DNA of 14,107 nucleotides, from positions 1 through 14,107 of the forward strand of contig CAZHGM010000023.1 of NCBI GenBank assembly GCA_964532145.1, written 5' to 3'. The notes under the pieces are model-generated. The model did no database searches. It had not been told where the DNA came from and saw nothing but the letters and a program-made list of their open reading frames with translations. The DNA comes from JAPUDQ01 sp964532145 (GTDB lineage: Bacteria; Patescibacteriota; Saccharimonadia; Saccharimonadales; Saccharimonadaceae). The translations under genes and the position numbers were made by a program. This document shows, in pieces, positions 1 through 6,258 of the stretch (position 1 is its first letter; each line of letters begins with the position of its first letter).

Positions 1-154
1 CTCGATTGGATGCGAAGATTGACGAGAGTGTAGCTCGATTGGATGCGAAGATTGACGAGAGTGTAAATCGATTGGATGCGAAGATTGACGAGAGTGTAGC
101 TCGATTGGATGCGAAGATTGACGAGAGTGTAGCTCGATTGGATGCGAAGATTGA
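1..154 (+). repeat. 33-bp tandem repeat inside coding sequence
   Basis: Units lie at 1-33, 34-66, 67-99 and 100-132, with a fifth copy identical for 22 bases (133-154). The full copies differ only at the 66/67 junction, where ..GTAGCTCG.. becomes ..GTAAATCG.., changing Ala-Arg to Asn-Arg. A 33-bp period equals 11 codons, so copy-number changes keep the reading frame. Such near-identity at DNA level indicates recent duplication or ongoing homogenisation. The array continues past the left edge by an unknown number of copies. Confidence 0.95.
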
Positions 155-335
155 TAATCTGGCATCCGATGTGCGTAGGCTTGAAGTCCTCCAAGAAGAA
201 ATGGACGGTAAGCTTGATACTATTATCGAAATTATTGCGCCAAAAATGGAGCAGGTTACCGAACATGAAGAAGTGCTGGATAGCCACGGTAAACGGATAA
301 GCGCACTTGAACGGCTACGTCGCGCTGCCGCCTAA
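1..335 (+). CDS. Coiled-coil repeat protein, 5' end outside window
   Basis: The frame is open from the left edge, so the start lies outside the window; TTG at 6 is only a Leu codon inside a repeat. The visible 110 residues begin with four full copies and one partial copy of an 11-residue unit, LDAKIDESVAR. Hydrophobic residues sit at unit positions 1, 5 and 9, a 4-4-3 spacing typical of hendecad coiled coils. About 60 further residues continue as charged helix with heptad-like spacing and end in a basic tail (ERLRRAAA). I see no enzymatic motif, membrane segment or signal peptide in this part. The stop codon TAA (333-335) directly abuts the stop codon of the convergent gene at 336. The function is unknown; a structural or tethering role is a guess. 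Similar low-complexity coiled coils occur in many unrelated proteins, so homology searches should mask the repeat. Confidence 0.75.
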   Translation, partial: RLDAKIDESVARLDAKIDESVNRLDAKIDESVARLDAKIDESVARLDAKIDNLASDVRRLEVLQEEMDGKLDTIIEIIAPKMEQVTEHEEVLDSHGKRISALERLRRAAA

Positions 336-689
336 TTAGTAGTTGTCTTTACTGGTCTTGAAATAATACGCCACAACAAGACCAAATGTCGGGCCCACCA
401 CAGCAGAATAGGTAAGAATAGCGTCTTTAAGCGGTATTAATAAATCGCGCTGGCCTGTCAGATAAAAACATGCCAGGTTATATATCGGGACGCCAGCAAT
501 AATTGCAATCAAAATCCCAAAATAAAACCGTACAAATTTTCGCGTAATATCCTGTCTAGTGTCGTCTTCTTTTTCCTGGGAGCTTTGTCGTTGAAGCTCA
601 GTATCCTGAGACATGGCGATCATATCGAGCTTGTCCGACAAGCCCCCGACTTGGGATTGACGTGTGCGCTTTGACTTTATCGCTGCCAT
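336..689 (-). CDS. Small two-helix membrane protein, unknown function
   Basis: This is a 117-residue protein that I do not recognise. Residues 1-50 are hydrophilic and highly charged (KSKRTRQ at the N-terminus, later QSSQEKEDDTRQD). Two hydrophobic segments follow, at about residues 53-77 (FYFGILIAIIAGVPIYN core) and 91-110 (YSAVVGPTFGLVVAYYF). The protein ends in a short basic tail (KTSKDNY). The likely topology is a cytoplasmic N-terminal domain, two membrane helices joined by a short loop, and a cytoplasmic C-terminus. The ATG overlaps the stop of the upstream gene as TGATG, with no clear Shine-Dalgarno, which suggests translational coupling. It is probably the last gene of a three-gene unit. 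Its end abuts the end of the convergent coiled-coil gene with no spacer, so any terminator must lie inside coding sequence. Confidence 0.75.
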   Translation of the reverse strand: MAAIKSKRTRQSQVGGLSDKLDMIAMSQDTELQRQSSQEKEDDTRQDITRKFVRFYFGILIAIIAGVPIYNLACFYLTGQRDLLIPLKDAILTYSAVVGPTFGLVVAYYFKTSKDNY

Positions 690-943
690 CAGTTCAACCG
701 AGGTCCAGATTCTCCCATCACGTCTAGTAATTCCTGGTTGTTTCCCAGCAACGCCTCTGCTTCGTTCAGCACTTTTTTTGCTTGTGCTTTGTTTATCGCC
801 TCGAGAGAGCGACCGATAGCGATCAACCTCTTGGCGATTTCAATATTCTGCATAGACACGACACTCAATCGTTCTTTTGACGTAAGGCCAGCTGAGATAC
901 CTGTCAGTTTCTGAAATGCTCCGGTAAATGTAGTGTCGCTCAT
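689..943 (-). CDS. Small helical protein, unknown function
   Basis: This is an 84-residue soluble protein that I do not recognise. The predicted content is mainly alpha-helical, with a charged amphipathic stretch between about residues 30 and 75 (for example EAINKAQAKKVLNEAEALL). There is no Cys, no membrane segment and no catalytic motif. The ATG at 943 is supported by an extended -10 box (TGG-TATAAT) ending 6 bases upstream, which places the transcript start at or next to the A of ATG. The stop TGA shares one base with the ATG of the two-helix membrane protein gene, so the two are probably made together and may work as a pair; this is inference from coupling only. Use of TGA as a stop argues against the UGA=Gly code found in some CPR groups. 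Confidence 0.7.
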   Translation of the reverse strand: MSDTTFTGAFQKLTGISAGLTSKERLSVVSMQNIEIAKRLIAIGRSLEAINKAQAKKVLNEAEALLGNNQELLDVMGESGPRLN

Positions 944-949
944 ACGTGT

Positions 950-958
950 ATTATACCA
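950..958 (-). promoter_or_regulatory. Extended -10 promoter, leaderless start of the 84-codon gene
   Basis: Read on the - strand the bases are TGG-TATAAT, a perfect -10 hexamer with the TGn extension. Only 6 bases separate it from the ATG at 943, so transcription should begin at or within a base of the start codon. No -35 box is evident 16-18 bases upstream, as expected for an extended -10 promoter. It abuts the stop codon (959-961) of the preceding gene. Confidence 0.6.
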
Positions 959-1447
959 TCATTTTGCCTTAATTTGTTTGTACTGCGCTTTGACACTCGG
1001 GCGCCAACCAGTGTCGGCGTTCGGGTCAAATTCGTTGATAACACCTAGACTAATCGCGCTAATACTGACAAGTGCAGGGTTATACGGCGCCATCAGGCGG
1101 TAAAACCTCAGGTCCGATTCGGTGATATCGTGTCGACCAGGGTACACATTTTTGAATTTCTCCATGGCTATTTCGTCGAAATAATTCGGACGGCCTTTCG
1201 GCGAGCAGTACGCTTCAGCCTTTAGACCCATCCGTAAGATAATTTTGCGTACATCGCCCAATGTTAGCGGTGCAGACCCAGCAATCAGCACATAGAGTTT
1301 GTTTTTCGTTGTTAAAAACACGCTGGCTTTAGCGCTTCGCCCAGCTGGCACATCACGCGCATAGACTTTGCTAATGTCCATCGGCACTCCGAAACGATCT
1401 CGCGTCATTTCCTCCACTACCACGTCATCGTAGATGTCGCCGTTCAT
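959..1447 (-). CDS. Hypothetical protein, 162 aa
   Basis: I cannot assign this 162-residue protein with confidence. It appears to be a compact soluble alpha/beta domain. A beta-strand-like segment near residues 42-56 (ASVFLTTKNKLYVLIAG) is followed by a helix with LTLGDVRKIILRMGL. Further on come GRPNYFDEIAMEKFKNVYPG and a C-terminal half rich in aromatic residues. The pattern of a strand, a short turn, a second strand and then a leucine/lysine helix vaguely recalls YbaK-type tRNA-editing domains, but no diagnostic motif confirms this and it should be treated as unassigned. The ATG at 1447 is chosen because an extended -10 box lies 11 bases upstream and there is no Shine-Dalgarno sequence. 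It is the first gene of a short - strand unit, 15 bases upstream of the 84-codon gene. Confidence 0.7.
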   Translation of the reverse strand: MNGDIYDDVVVEEMTRDRFGVPMDISKVYARDVPAGRSAKASVFLTTKNKLYVLIAGSAPLTLGDVRKIILRMGLKAEAYCSPKGRPNYFDEIAMEKFKNVYPGRHDITESDLRFYRLMAPYNPALVSISAISLGVINEFDPNADTGWRPSVKAQYKQIKAK

Positions 1448-1458
1448 ATCTGTTATTT

Positions 1459-1467
1459 ACTATAGCA
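1459..1467 (-). promoter_or_regulatory. Extended -10 promoter of the 162-aa gene
   Basis: On the - strand the bases read TGC-TATAGT, 11 bases before the ATG at 1447, which would give an untranslated leader of only about four bases. No Shine-Dalgarno sequence lies between. It is back-to-back with the + strand promoter at 1487-1515, and an A/T tract (1471-1482) lies between them. Confidence 0.45.
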
Positions 1468-1486
1468 TAATTTTTAAAAAAATGTA

Positions 1487-1515
1487 TTGACATAATTATG
1501 TTTATGTGCTAATAT
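1487..1515 (+). promoter_or_regulatory. Strong sigma-70-type promoter for RNA-1
   Basis: The -35 box is a perfect TTGACA (1487-1492), the spacer is exactly 17 bases, and the -10 box is TAATAT (1510-1515) preceded by an extended TGC. It is the best promoter match in the window. The expected start, about 1522, falls at the foot of the first hairpin (1521-1536). No convincing coding region lies downstream before 2139, so the promoter most plausibly serves a non-coding RNA. Confidence 0.8.
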
Positions 1516-1521
1516 GAGTAT

Positions 1522-2101
1522 CTACACAGATGTAGACTCCGGGACGCCGGAGCCTGCGGGGACACTCTCGCCGGCTTCGTCGCCGGATCACGTGAGTGTT
1601 GGACTCAGGTTACGAGATCGTCAATCTCGTTACCTGGGATCGGAATCCTGTCACTTCGCCGGGCATATGCACGGTACGACTCATGATCGATGTGACTGGA
1701 TATAATGCAGACCGCCAGCAGCTTCGCCGAGAGATACTAAGACGAGATACGGACATTAGCTGCCGTTACGTCGACTACGAAGGCAAGTAAGGTCATTCGC
1801 AAGCATTGAGCCGTCCTGCGTGACAACCAGGACAGACGAGGTCAACTTGTGAATTTGCGTCAATTGCTGAACCCTGGGTACGTCGCACCCAGCCCTACCG
1901 GGGAAAAATCTCCTCAGGGAGATAGCACTGGTTCATCCGTGAACCACCACTGGCCCGCCCCGGGATAATTGAACGCCTAACTCGAAAGAGAAAGTATACA
2001 GCCATCATGGCCGTAGTCAAAAGGGTGACGTAAAATATTTCAACATCTCGGGGTGGCCAGCCCACCCATGAAAAACCGCCATCAAGCGGCTTTTTTATTT
2101 T
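1522..2101 (+). ncRNA. RNA-1: candidate large structured non-coding RNA (~580 nt)
   Basis: This region lies between a consensus promoter and an intrinsic terminator and has no plausible gene. It contains many perfect local stems. These are 1521-1526/1531-1536 (loop CAGA), 1537-1542/1547-1552 (loop GACG), 1562-1567/1594-1599 enclosing 1571-1575/1582-1586, 1606-1610/1632-1636 enclosing 1613-1618/1624-1629, 1637-1640/1645-1648, 1813-1818/1828-1833, 1874-1879/1887-1892, 1908-1913/1918-1923 (loop TCAG), 1930-1935/1940-1945 (loop TCCG) and 2051-2056/2062-2067. The short frames inside it (1514-1705, 1596-1790) overlap each other and look random. I find no RNase P CR-I element, no tmRNA ends, no SRP or 6S features. 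Its size is like that reported for ornate large RNA classes such as ROOL or OLE, but I see no specific match. The function is unknown, and the 5' and 3' ends are inferred from the promoter and terminator. Confidence 0.6.
2076..2100 (+). terminator. Rho-independent terminator of RNA-1
   Basis: The stem CCGC (2076-2079) pairs with GCGG (2086-2089), is flanked by five A residues upstream, and is followed by C and then TTTTTTATTTT. It ends RNA-1 about 25 bases before the helicase's own -10 box, separating the two transcription units. Confidence 0.7.
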
Positions 2102-2125
2102 CTTCGTCCTTCTGCTATCTTCTCG

Positions 2126-2131
2126 TATACT
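2126..2131 (+). promoter_or_regulatory. -10 box of the helicase gene, leaderless start
   Basis: TATACT ends 7 bases before the ATG at 2139, so the transcript should begin at the start codon. There is no Shine-Dalgarno sequence upstream. The -35 region (TTCGTC, 17 bases upstream) is only a partial match. Confidence 0.55.
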
Positions 2132-2138
2132 AGTACTA

Positions 2139-5100
2139 ATGGAGTTTGAGAAACGGTACCGGGCGCTCAATGCGCGGCAAAAGGAAGCTGTCGATGCAAT
2201 CGACGGGCCAGTCATGGTTATTGCCGGGCCGGGTACTGGCAAAACCGAGCTGCTGAGTGTTCGCGCTGCTAACATTTTGAAAAAGACCGACACGCTGCCA
2301 GGCTCAATTTTGTGCCTGACATTTACAGACAGTGCGGCCGCAAATATGCGCGAACGGCTAATCGGACTGATCGGTCCGGATGCCTATGGCATCGCCATAC
2401 ATACGTTCCATAGTTTTGGCTCGGAAATAATGAACCGCTACGCACAGTACTTTTACCATGGGGCGCATTTTCATCCAGCCGACGAACTCAGTACCTACGA
2501 GATTTTGAACGAACTACTGCAAAAACTGCCGCACGATAATCCGCTCGCTGTCACTATGAACGGTGAATTTACGTACCTGCGCGATATTCAGCGTACGATC
2601 AGCGAAATGAAACGCAGTAGCTATACGCCTGATGAAATCAATTCAATCCTAGATCGCAATGATGCGTTTTGTGAGTGGGTTTCACCTCATTTACAGCCAG
2701 CATTTGCACCAACACTTAGCAAAAAACAATTTCCGCTAGTGGAAAAACTATTAGCGAGGATTAGTGAATATAGCGAGGAACCACTTGCACTGATTGGCTA
2801 CAACTCACTTTCATCGCATATTCACAGTAGCCTACAACGTGCCTATGACGAAGCTGTGGAGCAGAATTCCACCAAGCCGCTCAGTGCTTGGAAAAAACAA
2901 TACCTTTACAAAAACGGGAATGGCAATCAGGCGCTTCGCGACGCAAAACATAGCGCCAAGCTACGCTTTACGGCGCAGCTATACTACGACTACTTGCTCG
3001 CTATGCAGGAACGTGAACTATATGATTACGATGATATGATTCTTCGTGTCGTTCATGCTATGGAAGTTTTTGACGAGTTGCGATTTGAACTACAAGAAAC
3101 GTACCAGTACATCATGGTCGATGAGTTTCAGGATACTAACGAAGCCCAAATGCGTCTCGTCTGGAATCTCACGAATAACCCAGCAGCAGAAAGCCGCCCG
3201 AACATCATGGTGGTTGGCGATGATGACCAGGCGATATATCGTTTTCAGGGAGCTGACATGAGTAACGTGCTTGATTTTGCTAAAACCTACCGCGATATCC
3301 GCATCGTTACACTCACGGATAACTACCGATCGAGTGCCGAAATTCTGCAAACAGCTCGCGCGGTCGTCACCACTATCAATGAACGTCTTGAAACCAGCAT
3401 GAAGGGTGTCGACAAGACACTGACATCGCACTTCACGTCATCTATGGGCAAGCCAGAGATCATTTCGCTCCCAAATGAAAGTGATGCGCGGCATTATCTG
3501 GCATCACAGCTACATGAATCCTTCCGAAAAGCCCCCGGCATAACACGTGCCGTCATCGCTCGCAATCATCGTCATTTGCTGGCACTACTGCCTCATCTAG
3601 AAGCATCCGGCATACCGCTGCGTTATGAATTCCAGGAGAATTTGCTCGACAGCGAGCCTATCCAGCAACTCGAACTTGTCTCACGCATCACCTGGCATAT
3701 CGCCCAGGCAGAATATGACGAAGCAAACACGTTATTGCCCGAACTCCTGGCGCATCCTGCCTGGCAGATTCCCGCACACGCTTTGTGGCAGCTCGGTATC
3801 AACGCGCAAAAAAACCGTCGCTACTGGCTGGAGGAAATGTTAGAAACCGACAGTAAACTACGCGATATCGCTGAGTGGCTGATCGTTGCTGCGCATCGCT
3901 CACTGAGTGAACATCTTGAGACTATGGTCGATCTGCTGTTTGGCGTGAGTGACGCCCAATCGGCCGACAGCGCCCACCAAGACCAGGCTGACGACGCTTC
4001 AGATGAGAGAGAGGATTTTGTCTCGCCGTATCGCGCGTATTTCTTCCGACACGAAGGACTGGAGACACAACCGACCCAGTACCTTGTATGGCTTCGCGCG
4101 TTGCAACAACTACGCCGCGTCGTGCGCGAATACCGCGGCGAAAACCAACTGCGGCTGAGTGATTTCGTACATTTTGTCGCCATGCACCGCGACAGCGGAC
4201 TCCGCATGCAATCAACCACCACCATCGACCATGACACAACAGCGATCACGCTGCTCACGGCACATAAAAGTAAAGGACTGGAATTTGACGAAGTCTACAT
4301 AATTGATGCTGTCGAATCAGTGTGGGGAGACGGCGCTCGCAGCCGTTCACGTCTCATACAGTTTCCCAGCAACTTGCCGCTGGCACCGGCTGGCGACAAC
4401 CATGATGAGCGGTTGCGGCTGTTATTTGTTGCCATCACTCGCGCCCGCCATGCGCTACGCTACATCAGTTACGATGCGTTTGACACAGGCAAAGTAACAT
4501 TGCCGATTAGCAGTCTGTCACCTGATACCGTCGAGACAAAACGGAGTGAGCCTTCCTCCATGCAACAACTCGATGCATTGCAAAACGACTGGTACACAGG
4601 CTTGCTGAGTGTACCGCTTGCCACCAAAGAACGTTTACTCCAACCGCTGCTAGAACATTACTCACTCAGTGCGACACATCTAAATAATTTCCTCAACGTA
4701 CCCCAAGGTGGACCGAGTTTATTTTTGCTACATAATTTGCTTCGATTCCCGCAAGCCATGAGCCCGAGCGCTATATATGGTTCGGCGATTCACGGCACGC
4801 TGCAACGCGCCCATGCTCATCTCAGCGCAACTCATAGTCGCCGCCCCATCGAAGACGTGCTGCATGATTTTGAAACCATTATGTCCGAGTCGCGGCTGAG
4901 CGATCAAGAAACCCAAAAACTTGTCGCCCGCGGCAGCCATGCGCTCACAGCTTTTTTGGCGGCTCGCTATGATTCATTCACGCCAGACCAAATCGTCGAA
5001 CGGTCATTTTCGGGCGAGCAAATCATGGTCGGACAGGCGCGGCTGAGTGGCGCTATTGATCTAATAGACCTTGACCGGCAGGAAAAAACTATTTTTATCA

Positions 5101-5453
5101 CCGACTATAAAACCGGTAAGCCAGCTACGTCATGGCGAGGCAAAGATGAATACGAAAAAATTAAGTTACATCACTACGAGCAACAGCTAATGATGTATCA
5201 TCTCCTGGTAACTCATTCGTCGCAATTCCATGGCTACAGTATCACCGGCGGACGGCTATCGTTTGTTGAGCCAAGTGCAAATGGCGATATTATCTCTCTG
5301 GACTACACCTACGACGAAGTGAAATTAGCAGCATTTACCAGGCTTATCCAATCCGTCTGGCAACATATCATGAACCTTGATTTTGATCTGACTGAGAATT
5401 ACTCGCTTGACTATAGCGGCATACTGGATTTTGAACAAGCTCTATTGAAATAA
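2139..5453 (+). CDS. UvrD/AddA-like SF1 helicase with C-terminal RecB-family nuclease domain
   Basis: An ATP-dependent 3'-5' DNA helicase fused to a nuclease, 1104 residues. SF1A helicase motifs occur in order: Q-motif LNARQKEAV (10-18), Walker A AGPGTGKT (29-36, Lys35), motif Ia LTFTDSAAANMRERL (60-74), motif II VDEFQDTN (327-334), motif III GDDDQAIYRFQGAD (360-373), motif IV NYRSS (395-399), motif V TAHKSKGLEFD (707-717) and motif VI LLFVAITRAR (761-770). The C-terminal third has the PD-(D/E)XK set: His885 in GSAIHG, Asp974 in GAIDLID, DYKTGK (Asp989, Lys991) and QQLMMY (1015-1020). All catalytic residues appear intact. An acidic linker lies near 605-627. By family knowledge it should process double-strand ends for recombination or act in repair like AddA; no AddB-like partner is visible. 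It is a monocistronic-looking gene between two structured RNA regions. Confidence 0.93.
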   Translation: MEFEKRYRALNARQKEAVDAIDGPVMVIAGPGTGKTELLSVRAANILKKTDTLPGSILCLTFTDSAAANMRERLIGLIGPDAYGIAIHTFHSFGSEIMNRYAQYFYHGAHFHPADELSTYEILNELLQKLPHDNPLAVTMNGEFTYLRDIQRTISEMKRSSYTPDEINSILDRNDAFCEWVSPHLQPAFAPTLSKKQFPLVEKLLARISEYSEEPLALIGYNSLSSHIHSSLQRAYDEAVEQNSTKPLSAWKKQYLYKNGNGNQALRDAKHSAKLRFTAQLYYDYLLAMQERELYDYDDMILRVVHAMEVFDELRFELQETYQYIMVDEFQDTNEAQMRLVWNLTNNPAAESRPNIMVVGDDDQAIYRFQGADMSNVLDFAKTYRDIRIVTLTDNYRSSAEILQTARAVVTTINERLETSMKGVDKTLTSHFTSSMGKPEIISLPNESDARHYLASQLHESFRKAPGITRAVIARNHRHLLALLPHLEASGIPLRYEFQENLLDSEPIQQLELVSRITWHIAQAEYDEANTLLPELLAHPAWQIPAHALWQLGINAQKNRRYWLEEMLETDSKLRDIAEWLIVAAHRSLSEHLETMVDLLFGVSDAQSADSAHQDQADDASDEREDFVSPYRAYFFRHEGLETQPTQYLVWLRALQQLRRVVREYRGENQLRLSDFVHFVAMHRDSGLRMQSTTTIDHDTTAITLLTAHKSKGLEFDEVYIIDAVESVWGDGARSRSRLIQFPSNLPLAPAGDNHDERLRLLFVAITRARHALRYISYDAFDTGKVTLPISSLSPDTVETKRSEPSSMQQLDALQNDWYTGLLSVPLATKERLLQPLLEHYSLSATHLNNFLNVPQGGPSLFLLHNLLRFPQAMSPSAIYGSAIHGTLQRAHAHLSATHSRRPIEDVLHDFETIMSESRLSDQETQKLVARGSHALTAFLAARYDSFTPDQIVERSFSGEQIMVGQARLSGAIDLIDLDRQEKTIFITDYKTGKPATSWRGKDEYEKIKLHHYEQQLMMYHLLVTHSSQFHGYSITGGRLSFVEPSANGDIISLDYTYDEVKLAAFTRLIQSVWQHIMNLDFDLTENYSLDYSGILDFEQALLK

Positions 5454-5490
5454 CTTCTGTTATATACACGGCCGACTTTTTATGAAATCA

Positions 5491-5520
5491 TTGCATTTTA
5501 AACTATTTTATGTAATTATA
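5491..5520 (+). promoter_or_regulatory. Candidate promoter for RNA-2 / small Cys-rich ORF
   Basis: TTGCAT (5491-5496) is followed by an A/T-rich -10 region; the options are TAATTA at 5513-5518 (16-base spacer) or ATTATA at 5515-5520 (18-base spacer). The expected start is near 5525-5530, just before the first hairpin and the ATG at 5534. The match is moderate. Confidence 0.4.
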
Positions 5521-5533
5521 TAGAGCAGTCACG

Positions 5534-5782
5534 ATGGCAGCCCGTCATCGTACAGCACCTGAGGAGTTACCCTTGCTTGCGCTTCTTGTTGTCATGTTTC
5601 TCTGCAGCCCCCGAGTCGACATCTTCGGGCCATCGAAACCCAAGGGCGCTACTGACGATACCTGCTTTGGCTGTTGTGGCAGGTGCGGGGGGAGCTCTCA
5701 AGAAAAGCTGGGAGGTACAGGTAGTTGCAACGAGTGCCATGGAAATGGCCACTCAAGCAACTGCAAAAAGCAGAAAGGCTAA
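5534..5782 (+). CDS. Possible small Cys-rich membrane protein (may be spurious)
   Basis: This is an 82-codon frame from ATG at 5534 to TAA. Residues 13-25 (LPLLALLVVMFLC) are hydrophobic, and the C-terminal half is rich in Cys and Gly. It includes CFGCCGRCGG and CNECHGNG; the latter matches the CxxCxGxG zinc-binding repeat of DnaJ-type zinc fingers. On that basis it could be a small membrane-anchored zinc-ribbon protein. Against this, a second frame (5577-5795) is open over the same DNA, no Shine-Dalgarno is present, and the same bases form several perfect RNA stems, including one that sequesters the ATG (5531-5536 with 5546-5551). It could be a chance frame inside RNA-2, or a genuine peptide encoded by a structured RNA. 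Confidence 0.3.
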   Translation: MAARHRTAPEELPLLALLVVMFLCSPRVDIFGPSKPKGATDDTCFGCCGRCGGSSQEKLGGTGSCNECHGNGHSSNCKKQKG

Positions 5783-5788
5783 TAACTC

Positions 5789-5889
5789 CATGTAGAGGCA
5801 GTTCGGTGGTCTTTCCGAATACATCGTTTAAAGCCAAAAGGTGAAGTTAACGGTGAGATAGCTGGGTTAGAATCCCAGCCCTCTACATG
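5789..5889 (+). other. tRNA-like cloverleaf within RNA-2
   Basis: A perfect 10-bp closing stem (5789-5798 with 5880-5889) encloses three arms. The first arm has stem 5802-5806/5815-5819 and an 8-base loop starting TGG. The second has a stem near 5825-5831/5847-5852 with one bulged T. The third has a perfect 6-bp stem, 5861-5866/5874-5879, and a 7-base loop TTAGAAT. The third arm stacks directly on the closing stem, as a T arm does on an acceptor stem, and its loop resembles TTCRANY apart from A in place of the invariant C. No standard 7-base anticodon loop is present and no CCA follows the stem, so it is not a normal tRNA gene. Confidence 0.5.
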
Positions 5890-6258
5890 TTGGGCACCTC
5901 CACCAGGAGATGTCCAAAGGACAGCGGGGACGAGTGGGGACACGTCACGCTGTCCGGCGGGACGAGAATAGCTAGGGAAGCACACTCTCGTCCCGCCACC
6001 CTAACTTTTCAGTAACATCCGTGAGCGCGATACGTCGCTGCTCCGGATCATGAGGTGAGAGAAGGGACCTCCTGATGAGGCTAACGCCTCATCACCCATC
6101 TCACAAGGAGTCTATGCAGTTTCACCCTCCCTACTGCAGAGACTCCGCCCGGAGGCGGTCGTAGGCGGAATGACCGTTACGCCTCCCGCCTCCGGGTCAA
6201 GCTTTCTTACGAGATTCATCCTCGCACTACGCGCGGACAGAACCGCAAGAGATACCAA

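Noticed and set aside
1..154. CRISPR array
   Set aside because: Repeats are directly contiguous 33-bp units with no spacers and lie in frame within a coding sequence.
1514..1790. Two short overlapping + strand frames after the strong promoter
   Set aside because: They overlap in different frames, have no Shine-Dalgarno or protein-like composition, and coincide with RNA hairpins; explained better as RNA-1.
1522..2101. RNA-1 as RNase P RNA, tmRNA, SRP RNA or 6S RNA
   Set aside because: No GAGGAAAGTCC-like CR-I or matching 3' element, no tmRNA 5'/3' tRNA-like ends with CCA, no SRP tetraloop domain, and not a single long 6S-type hairpin. A divergent member cannot be excluded by eye.
1895..2293. 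132-codon - strand frame spanning the helicase start
   Set aside because: It overlaps the helicase Walker A region, the terminator and promoter; low-complexity Ser-rich sequence without motifs.
5789..5889. Functional tRNA gene, or 5S rRNA fragment (GTTCGGTGGTC resembles some 5S starts)
   Set aside because: There is no anticodon arm with a 7-base loop and the T-loop lacks the invariant C. The 5S loop C and loop E sequences are also missing and the middle arm differs.
5700..5905. RNA-2 as tmRNA, from tandem TAATAA and CACCTCCACCA
   Set aside because: The CTCCACCA lies inside a separate hairpin (5892-5915). The T-arm-like element closes locally with 5789-5798 rather than with a distant 5' end, and no tag peptide ending in ALAA precedes the stops.
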